A stretch of DNA of 64,000 nucleotides from positions 509,001-573,000 of the forward strand of contig JACVTC010000019.1 in the NCBI GenBank assembly GCA_016946835.1, in the 5' to 3' direction. The translations under genes were made by a program, and so were the position numbers. The notes beneath the pieces are model-generated. The model was not told the origin of the DNA. It saw nothing but the letters and a program-made list of their open reading frames with translations, and did no database searches. Source of the DNA: Neocallimastix lanati (nom. inval.) (Eukaryota; Neocallimastigomycota; Neocallimastigomycetes; Neocallimastigales; Neocallimastigaceae). Shown piece after piece: positions 55,011-64,000 of this stretch; the stretch's first letter is position 1, and the number at the start of each line of letters is the position of its first letter.

Positions 55011-58000
55011 ATAATATATTAGAAGTTACATAATAGAAATTAATAATAAATTTAAATAAAAAAATAAAATTTAAATAAATAAATTATATTAATAATATTG
55101 AAAAATAATTAAACTTCATCGAGTTTGCATTAATTTTTTTTTACTTAAAATTAGTATAATTTACTGGAAATTCCGGAAAGGAGACTTTTGGTATTTTGAA
55201 TAAGATTGCAGATATTAGAAATTTTAATGTAAGGCTGTTTGTTGCTACTTCCATAGCAATTACTTATCTAGTTGAAAATGGTATGCTCTATTGAAGTGTT
55301 GAGTCAATAAAGAAAAACAAAAAAAAGTTACTCCAATCCAAAATTAAAAGTAAGGGGGAGAAGAGAGGAAGATAAAAGCTCTAAAATAATATCAATAATT
55401 CAGATGTTATTATTGATTCAGATGCTATTATTAATCCATGAAGCTATTATTAAAAATATAAAAGTTTGTATTATAGTGCATAATTATATTTATAAATATT
55501 TAATGTATACATGATATTAGAGGGTTATCTTCTAAATAAGGAATGAGTAAACTGAACATGTTTAACTATTAAGTAAATTTAATATTAAAGAAATCAACTA
55601 ATATAATTTGTTTGTTAAAAGAAACTTTTAAAAGAGGCAAATCGATTTATGAATATAATTTGTATTATAACAATAAATTTTTATCAAAAAAAAAAAAAAA
55701 AAAAAAAAAAAACTATTGATAGTTAAAACAGTTCATATTATCTATAATATGCAAATATGAATTATTAAAATATTTCATAATTAATATGAGTTTGTTTATA
55801 TTTTAGAGGTTAAGTTGGTAGTTATGTAATTAATTATAAAAAGAAAGAAAATATTAAATTGATTTTTATAGTCAATATTTTAGAGATAGACGGTGAATAA
55901 ATTTTTTTAAACGAGATTTAAACTTCTTACATTTAATTGATCTAATCACAGATGTACTTGAATAATGAACAATGAACATTTTCCTAGTAAAATAGTTAAA
56001 TTTCATTAAATAAATTTATATATAGAATATTTATCAAATAATATATATGATATATAATAAAAACAAAGAATCTATAACGAAGGATTTATTTAGTATTATG
56101 ATTTATGATACTTCTTTTTAAAGACTTTATTTTTTATAAAAAATATTGTAAACTATCCTTGCTTGTAGGTCATAAGTAAAGGTTTAAATTTTTATAAGAA
56201 TAATATACAAAAATTTAAAAAATATATATTTATATATAATGTAAAGATAGGATTATTTTTATGATTATAAAGGAATTTAATTTTCATTAATATTACTAAA
56301 AAGATAACTATTAAAATATGAAGGATAAACTGGAAAAAAAATGTTTCAAATTTTTAAACAAATAAATATGAAAATCAAGTTAGTTCAAAATTTATTTTAA
56401 ACTATTTATTATACTATTAAAAACAGTTTTAAAAAAAATGTTATATATAAAAAATATTTTAATAATAAAATATATAAATAATTCAATTAAAATATATATA
56501 CGTAACGATTAATTTTTAAATAATGACCATATATATAACCATATATATGGTAATAACTTTTTAATTAGTATTTTTTTTTTTTTTTTTTACATTTTTGGTT
56601 TTCTTAATCTAAATTATAATAAAAAATATAAAGTAATAATAATAATAATAATAATCGTAATAATAATAATAATAATAATAATATGTTAATATTATTTATT
56701 AAAAATTAATATAAGCTCTTTCAATATATCTATTTATTTCATCTCATAATTTTTAATACTCTGATGGAAGTTAACTTTTTTTTAATCTTAGTTAAATATT
56801 TATTAAAATTATCAATTATATCGCAGAAAAATAATGATAATAGTAATAAATAGAAAGTAAAAATATTTACAAATTGTTTAAGAAATTCGAACTAATATAT
56901 TTCTTTATTTTAAAATTTAAATAAAAAAAAATAAATAAAGAACAAAATAAAAAATAGAAAATAAAAATAAGCCTAAGTAGTGAATTAAAAATTTATAAAA
57001 CAATTAAAAGTTGATTGAATTAAATTGATTTATCTTTCATTATTTTTATTTAAATATATTTTATTAAACTATATAATGTTCTAATAACGAAGAAAAAATC
57101 ATTTAAATATTTAATTAAAAGATTAAACCAATAAAAATATATATTGATTCTGATTATGTACTTCAATTGATCTAAAATAAATATGTGTAGTAACATATTT
57201 GTATATTTAATAATAATTATTAAATATTAAATTTATATCTTTTGATAATAATTTTTATAATATATTATAAATTATTCATTATTATATTATAATTACTATT
57301 ATAATATATATTAAATTATATATTTATTTTATAATTATATATTATTATATTAAAATATAATAATATCCTTATATTTAACTTTAATAAGATTTTTATTATA
57401 TTATATAATATATTATTATGTATTATTTTATATTTATTTTATATTTTACATATAATATACATTTATTATTTAAATATAGATATTGTATTCTTATATATAT
57501 ATAATTTATATTATATATATTAAATTATTAAATTTTATAATTTTAAAATGTAATTTCTTAATAATAACCAATTTCTAATAAAATTAATTTAGAAAGGGGT
57601 TTTTAGTTTTTAGGAAAAGTAATAATAAATTAAATAAAGATATAACTATATTATTATAATTAAAATATAGCACATAAAAGTCCCGTATATCACGATAATT
57701 ATTATGTGATTAACAAAAAAATATTTCATCCACATAAATTTTTGTACTTCAAAAAATTATAAAGTCTATATTATTATTATTTTATTTATTTATTTTTTTT
57801 TTTTTAAATATTTCTTTATTTTCATTTCTTTAAATTTTTTGAAATATTATGTGACCTTCATTATACAATTATAATCTTAAACTATTTAAAGTAATGATTA
57901 GTTTTAAAATATTAAACACTATTATACTAAAAATTTTGAAACTACATAAATTCAATCTTTATTAATACATTTTTTTAGTCATATTAAGTTTTATTATTAA

Positions 58001-59001
58001 TATAATTAAAAGTATTTTTTTTATTTATTAATTGATTTATTTCATTTCAATTTATCTTAATTATTTTTAATAATTTATCCAAATTATTTATATTAAATAA
58101 TTTTATTAATAAAGATATAATGAAATTGCCATATTTGGAAATTCTCTATACAACTTTTTGAACTAATTATATCTTAAATTGATTTTTTTTTAGTTTATTA
58201 AAATAAGATAATAATAAATTTATTATTATTAAATATCAATATTATCTTATTGTTATTATTAATAAAATCATTATTAAATAATACTAAAATAATTAATAAT
58301 TCTAATATAAAATAATATTATTTTTTTGAAAAATATAAAAATTTTAAGTACTTTTTATTTGATTTAATAATTTTATTAATATATATATATATATTTTTAA
58401 TATATTATTTTGTTAAATATCAAATATTATAAGAAATTTCTAAATTTTTAATTTGTCAAAATCTGTAGTTAATCAATATTGTTATTATTTAAAAATTTTT
58501 GTAAACCAAAACTTTCTCATTCAAAATATATGAAATAAACCGTATCTTTAATGATTATATTAATATAATTAATATAATTATAATTTATTCAATACATTTT
58601 TCATAATTAAGAGACTTCAACAATTTAATAAAAAAAAAAATATTCTGAAAAAAGTATAAATAGGATTGCTTTGTACCTTTTATGTATTTTTTTAAACATA
58701 AATTATATTGTAATATAAATTTCATAGAAAAAAAAAAAAAATATATATATATATATATGTATAATAAATATTAATCACTTTCTATAAAAAAATATTTTTA
58801 AATCTAATTTTTAAATCATTTACTTAAAATTTTAAATCACTTCTTAAAAAAAATTTTTAAATTACTTTCTTTAAAAAAATTTTTATAAAGCACTTTCTTA
58901 AAAAAAATAAATAAATTACTTTCTTGAAAAAAATAAATAAATCACTTTTTTTAAAAAAATATTATACTATTTATTTTAATATAAAATTTTAAATATTTAT
59001 A
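55011..59001. other. gene-free region leading to DPBB copy 2
   Basis: 55140-55980 holds unassigned sequence without a clear ORF. From about 55990 this is the left flank of the right duplication copy. The part about 57900-59001 closely matches 49720-50816 and should include the promoter. Confidence 0.55.
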
Positions 59002-59347
59002 ATGAATTCTTTAATTATTTCTCTTTTAATTACTCATGTATTATTATGTACTTCATTACCTGTTCATTTAAATGAAAGAAGCAATGAATCACTAAGTGGT
59101 AAGGGTGATATAACTTACTATGGTGAAGGTGGTTCTGATCCTGCTCCTACTGGACTAGATGGTGGTAGTCCTGGAGCTTGTGCTCTTGCTCCAAGGAAAA
59201 AGGATTATTTTGCAGCATTGGTAAATATTATCTATAATTAAATAATTAATTATTATATAATAATTTTGTAAAATATATCTATCTATATATATATCTATAT
59301 ATATATCTTTTTCTTCTTCTTCTCTTATTCTTCTTCTTCTTCTTCTA

Positions 59348-59434
<87 letters not shown>

Positions 59435-59748
59435 TTAATAGAATTATGTCCAATATGGTGAATATCCAAATCCAAATAATTCAGTTGTCTGTGGTAGATG
59501 TGTTAAAATAACTCATGGATCCAATGAAGTAGTTGTAGAAATTGTTGATAAATGTCCAGTATGTCATTCAGGTGATGTTGATTTATCACCTACTGCTTTT
59601 AAAGATTTATTTGGAAGTTTAGATGTTGGAAGAGTTCATGATGTTCAATGGCATGAAGTATCATGTGATGAATTAGGAAAATCAAAGAGTTCTAGTTCTA
59701 TTAATAATAGCTTCGATAATAAAAATATTATTTCTTCTTCTTCTTCTG

Positions 59749-59814
<66 letters not shown>

Positions 59815-60113
59815 GGAATGAGGATGCTAATGAATGGGATAATGATAATAATAACAATGACAGTTATTTAAATGATGTATCATTCAAAATTACTACGAAA
59901 ACCCTTCCAAGAACGAATACTTCAACTACTAAATCTCTTCAAAAAGCTTCCACAACAAGTAAAACCAGAAAAATTTCAACTCCAATTACTATTACTACAT
60001 CTACTGTTATTACAACAGTATTTACTGTTCCTATTACTACTGTGATTAATGATTTCAATTATTATCAAGCTATTCCAACTAATCTTTCCTCAGAAAACTT
60101 TTCTTTAAATTAA
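59002..60113 (+). CDS. secreted DPBB/expansin-like protein, copy 2
   Basis: Two exons: 59002-59220 and 59442-60113 (GT-AG, phase 0), 296 aa. Signal peptide, DPBB core, all six mature cysteines and the DLSPTAF motif are the same as in copy 1. It differs mainly by a longer Asn tract (21 Asn, then Arg-Asn, against 15) and a few substitutions in the tail (Pro to Ser near KIPTPIT, Thr to Ile near YYQATPT). The first exon encodes an identical protein with only silent differences. Its 221-bp intron has a much shorter (ATT)n array than copy 1. Both copies look intact, so both are probably expressed secreted proteins. Confidence 0.9.
59347..59434. repeat. (ATT)n array in the DPBB copy 2 intron
   Basis: About 29 ATT units, against about 75 in the matching intron of copy 1. 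Confidence 0.92.
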
Positions 60114-61569
60114 TAATTTTAAAAGTTAAAAACAAAGAAGACTTATTAAAAATATCTATTTTCTTTAAAAATATATTATTAATGTAATTATTATTTAATA
60201 TATTAATAATAATATATGTATATATGTATATAGTTATTACAACTTATGTATAATATTCTTTATTTTATATAAATGACACAATTCACTATATTATGATAAA
60301 AATATATATATATATCCTAATTAATTTAAATTATTATTATTTTTTATCTTAAAATACGAATAATATTTTCAATTAAATATATACATAAAAAAATAAATAA
60401 ATAAAAAATATAGTATATTAATATACAAATAATATTCATTTTATTCTACAATTTTGTATATTTTATATATATTCCTCTTATTGTATTATGTTATTTAATT
60501 TATTTAAAATTACTATTTTAGAATTGTATTACTAATTATTAACTTTTATTTGATATTTTTTTTTCTTTTGATTGTTATTAACATATTTATTTATTTTTAC
60601 AAAGTATTATTAATAAACATTAAACATTAAATATATTAATAATATTAATATATATTATTTACAGCATCAGTAAAAGTTTTTTCTTTATTAATGAACCGTT
60701 TAATAAATATCATTTCGAAAGTTTACCATTAAAGTTTGCACGAGCTTTCAAAGGCATAGATTAGTAATGAATTGAAGAAATTTACCACGAATATTAATAT
60801 TATTAAGTTTTGTAGGTATATTATGAATTGAAACTAAATCGTAAGCTTTTTTGAGGTAGTAAACACCAAATATGATCATCAATGAGACTAATTAATAAAG
60901 ATAATAATAATAGCTATGAGATAAATAAAATAAATATGGGAAATTCTAATATTAAATTAATAAAATAGAAGGATTTTAATTTTTTTTTCAAATTTATTAA
61001 AGTGTCTATATATTTAATTAATTGATTTTCTCCATATTATCTTCTTTTGAATGTTATACTTCGTTTTAAAACAATTACCCATAACTAAAGCATTATTATA
61101 CAATATTATACAATAATATACAATATTATTATATCATTATAAGAAATTTTTTTTTTTTTATAAATTTTTTTTTTTTTTTATTTATTATCATTAAAGATTT
61201 AAAAAAAAAAAATAAAGTAATTAATACATGGTAATTTTATGATAGTAGATTAAATGAATTAAATTATGAAAATCATGTTATGATATTATACATATAAAAT
61301 TATTTTAATATAAAAAAAATATTAATATTTTTCTTTCATCATTATGTATAGTTTAAAAAACAAAAATAAAAAATTTAAAATATAAGAAAAAAAACTTAAG
61401 TTAATTAATAAAATTATTAATTATTAATAGATAAACATATGTTTATGAATATTTTAATTATGTTAATTTTATCATAAAAGAAAAAATTATAAAATTTCAT
61501 TTTCATTTTCTCTTAATAATTTTTATATTTAAATTATAAATCAATAATCTTTTTTTTTTTTTTTTCTCA
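60114..61569. other. spacer between DPBB copy 2 and the ammonium transporter
   Basis: Up to about 60697 it matches the downstream flank of copy 1. A minus-strand LINE fragment follows (60700-60890). The remainder is AT-rich with poly-T/poly-A runs and holds the 3' end region of the transporter gene. Confidence 0.55.
60700..60890 (-). mobile_element. LINE reverse transcriptase fragment
   Basis: The minus strand reads LKKAYDLVSIHN, then INIRGKFLQFITNL, then in another frame KARANFNGKL. These match in order the LINE at 33.4-33.6 kb (LKKAYDSVSIFNN, GIRGKCHLFLRNFYLSSKARAFFNGNL), so both come from the same LINE family. It is a small internal piece with at least one frameshift and no poly(A) tail. 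Confidence 0.75.
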
Positions 61570-62955
61570 TTAAACTTTAGAAGCAATATCTTTTTCTGTA
61601 ACAATTGGTTCAATTGGAAGGTTATTACTCATGTTAACAGCAGAAGCCATGTTCATTAAATCAGCTTGAGAGTAAGAAACATAATCATAAGCAACTTCAC
61701 CCATTTCGGATTGATCAACACCAAATACTTCAGCATCACGTTCAACACGAATTCTTAAACCTGGAATGGCATCCATAATCTTAAGAATAACAAAAGTAAG
61801 ACAGAATGACCAGAAGAAACCAGCAACACATCCAACTAATTGGTAAAGTATTTGATTCCATGAACCATCAAGCCAACCACCTTGTTCCTTGTAGGACAAA
61901 GCACCATCTAAGTTTTGAATGTACTTTTGAGCAAAGACACCAGTTAAAATATTACCAGTGATACCACCAACACAGTGAACACCAAAAACATCGAGAGCAT
62001 CATCAAAACCAATCTTATCCTTAATTCTAATACCAAAGTTACAAACAGTAGCAGTAATTAAACCAATAGCAGCAGCTGGACATGGAGAAACAAAACCGGC
62101 ACCTGGAGTAATACCAACTAAACCAGCAACAGCACCAGAACAGAAACCAAGTGCAGAAAGTTTCTTTTCACGATGATAATCAATAAGAACCCAAGTAATA
62201 CCACCAACAGCAGTAGAAAGGTTAGTAGTTAATAAAGCCATACCAGCGCGAGCATTGGAACCAAGAGCTGAACCAGCATTGAAACCAAACCAACCGAACC
62301 AAAGTAAAGCAGTACCTAAGAAAACGTTAGAAAGGTTGTGTGGCTTAAACTTTTCCTTACCTAAGCCTTGACGTTTACCAAGAACAATAGAATAGGCTAA
62401 ACCAGCAGCACCAGAAGCAATGTGGACTGGTGTACCACCAGCGAAATCAAGAGAACCTAATTTTCTTAACCAACCATTTTCAGACCATGACCAGAAAGCA
62501 ATTGGATCATAAACTATTGTAGTCCAGATGAAAATGAAAACAATGGTTGGAAGAACTCTCATACGTTCAGCTGGACCACCAAAAATAAGACCAGCAGTAA
62601 TAATAGCGAAAGTCATTTGGAAACAAGCGAAAACGCTAATTGGAAGAGTTGGAACAAAAGGTAAGAAATCCTTTGGACCATTCATGTGACGACCAAAAGC
62701 ATATTGGAAATCACCAATGAAACCGTTTTTTGAAGAACCAGAAAAAGTTAAAGAGAAACCAAACATCCACCATTGAATGGAAACAACAGCAATAGCAATG
62801 AAACAAACCATAATTAAGGAAAGAGCTGATTTAGAGCGTGCCATACCAGAATAGAAATAAGCAAGACCTGGGGTCATAATCCATACTAAACCAGTACATA
62901 TGATTTGGAAAGCTACATCACCCGTATCAAAAACAACTTCGTCTTCAGCAGCCAT
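61570..62955 (-). CDS. Mep2-type ammonium transporter (Amt/Mep/Rh family)
   Basis: Intronless, 461 aa, full length. It conducts ammonium across the plasma membrane as a trimer with 11 membrane spans. Signature DFAGGTPVHIASGAAGLAYS is at 170-189. Both pore histidines are present (H178 in TPVHI, H327 in FGVHCVGG); fungal Mep1/Mep3 usually have Glu at the first, so this is Mep2-like. FQMTFAIITAGLIFGGPAERM carries the phenylalanine-gate region, and WFGWFGFNAGSALGSN is conserved. The cytosolic tail has IPGLRIRVERDAEVFGVDQS and EMGEVAYDY, the conserved gating/regulatory segment. The start leaves a short N-terminus before GDVAFQ, normal for the family. Codons prefer C-ending and otherwise GC-richer choices unlike the neighbours, typical of strongly expressed genes; transfer is an alternative but not favoured because the sequence reads as fungal. 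Confidence 0.96.
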   Translation of the reverse strand: MAAEDEVVFDTGDVAFQIICTGLVWIMTPGLAYFYSGMARSKSALSLIMVCFIAIAVVSIQWWMFGFSLTFSGSSKNGFIGDFQYAFGRHMNGPKDFLPFVPTLPISVFACFQMTFAIITAGLIFGGPAERMRVLPTIVFIFIWTTIVYDPIAFWSWSENGWLRKLGSLDFAGGTPVHIASGAAGLAYSIVLGKRQGLGKEKFKPHNLSNVFLGTALLWFGWFGFNAGSALGSNARAGMALLTTNLSTAVGGITWVLIDYHREKKLSALGFCSGAVAGLVGITPGAGFVSPCPAAAIGLITATVCNFGIRIKDKIGFDDALDVFGVHCVGGITGNILTGVFAQKYIQNLDGALSYKEQGGWLDGSWNQILYQLVGCVAGFFWSFCLTFVILKIMDAIPGLRIRVERDAEVFGVDQSEMGEVAYDYVSYSQADLMNMASAVNMSNNLPIEPIVTEKDIASKV

Positions 62956-64000
62956 TTTGAAAATTATACTAAATATAAATTATTCGAGTAGATATTTATT
63001 ATAAGTAATAATTTTTGATTAAAAAAAATTTTTTTTTCTTATTCTTTTGCTTTTTTAAATATAACTTTTTATAATTATTAAATTAATAATATTATATTAT
63101 TATTATAATAATTTTTTCTTGAGTAGATATTTTAAAATAAAAAAATAATAAAGTAAGAAATATTTTTAAAATTAAAACACAAGTTATCAAAATTGCTTAA
63201 TTTAAAATAATCTTTAAATATCTTATATATAATATTAATAGAATTTACTATTATTATTACTTTGATTAGATTAATTAAATATTCAAATTATTAAATAATG
63301 AATAATGAAAAAAAAAAAAAAAAATGAAAGAAAAGATTTCAATTCTTATTTATATATATTTTTTCTCTTAATATTTATTAATATTTATATAAAAAAAAAT
63401 TATAAAACTTTAAAAAAAAAAATTATATATAATCAATATAATTTAATATATAAATGAATATAATTACTTAAATCAATATTAAAAAATAATATTTATAAAA
63501 TATAAGAATTAAAAGTAATTTAATATTTAAAAATATATATTTATAATTATAATTTATGATAATTATGATTTATAATAATAACACCATTAATTCCATAAAA
63601 AAATTTTGATATGAGTTTAAAAAAATTTTTATTTTGATAAAATAAATTAAAAAGATAATTAAATAAATAAAATATATTATAATATATTTCTAATATATTA
63701 AATTAAATTATAAATTTATTATAAATATAATATTTATATATTAATATTCAATTAAATTAATTCTGTAAAAATTAAAATTTTTTTTCTATCAAAAAAAAAA
63801 AAAAACTTCAAAAAAAAAAACATTTTAATTATATTAGAATAATATTATTTAAATTTACCAAAATTATTGAAACAGAAATATTAAATGAATGCTGGAGCTA
63901 TAAAAATAATTAGTAAAATAAGAAAATTATGCAGATTATTTTATAAATATATTCAATGGTATAATTTAAATTTTCTAAAATAAAATAAATAAAAAAAAAT
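62956..64000. other. upstream region of the ammonium transporter
   Basis: AT-rich, no gene seen. It should hold the transporter promoter. GATA-type sites would be expected for nitrogen control: TGATTA and GATT strings occur near 63015 and 63265, but in this composition they are not significant. Confidence 0.5.

Larger units (their letters stand above)
55990..60697 (+). repeat. segmental duplication, right copy
   Basis: Counterpart of 49185-52622 in the same orientation, so the two form a direct repeat. The exons are almost identical to the left copy; the upstream match continues with growing divergence and a length difference of about 850 bp. Confidence 0.85.

Overview
The window is extremely AT-rich eukaryotic DNA: long A/T homopolymers, (AAT)n/(ATT)n and (AAAAT)n arrays, short AT-only introns, and genes that stand out as islands of lower AT. 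The protein families look fungal (a Bro1-type ESCRT protein, a Mep/Amt ammonium transporter, a Cse1 exportin, secreted DPBB/expansin-like proteins, poly-Asn tracts). The best fit by inference is an anaerobic gut fungus (Neocallimastigomycota); genus cannot be told. Dictyostelium-like composition was considered, but the BRO1 and ammonium transporter sequences read as fungal.

Layout. 0.5-1.1 kb: a small secreted protein resembling a subtilisin-propeptide (I9) fold. 5.9-10.6 kb (minus): BRO1, four exons, 1355 aa. 13.6-15.4 kb (minus): VPS60/CHMP5, seven exons, 218 aa. 17.4-23.2 kb (minus): CSE1/XPO2 exportin, 21 exons, 975 aa. All three models were read by eye; they stay in frame across every GT-AG junction and reach the expected family length (for BRO1 this applies to the BRO1 and V domains, because its Gln/Pro tail varies). 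28.8-30.6 kb (plus): membrane RING-H2 E3 ligase, intronless. 32.7-34.1 kb: a LINE insertion with a 10-bp target-site duplication and poly(A) tail. About 35.05-38.3 kb: a worn Ty1/copia fossil. 41.0-41.25 kb (minus): an 80-aa hypothetical ORF. 41.3-50.8 kb: gene-free. 50.8-52.0 kb and 59.0-60.1 kb (plus): a recently duplicated two-exon secreted DPBB/expansin-like gene with its flanks. Between and beside the copies lie two further LINE fragments and a partial third copy of the flank. 61.6-63.0 kb (minus): Mep2-type ammonium transporter, intronless, with a codon choice typical of strong expression.

Functional links. BRO1 and VPS60 act in the same ESCRT-III/multivesicular-body pathway and are neighbours on the same strand. 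CSE1 recycles importin-alpha from the nucleus. The RING protein probably ubiquitinates membrane substrates, which is the kind of cargo ESCRT sorts, but no physical link is shown here. The ammonium transporter and the secreted DPBB pair fit a nutrient-uptake and plant-cell-wall lifestyle. I found no convincing new multi-gene system; the most informative items are the segmental duplication, the LINE insertions and the repeat structures.
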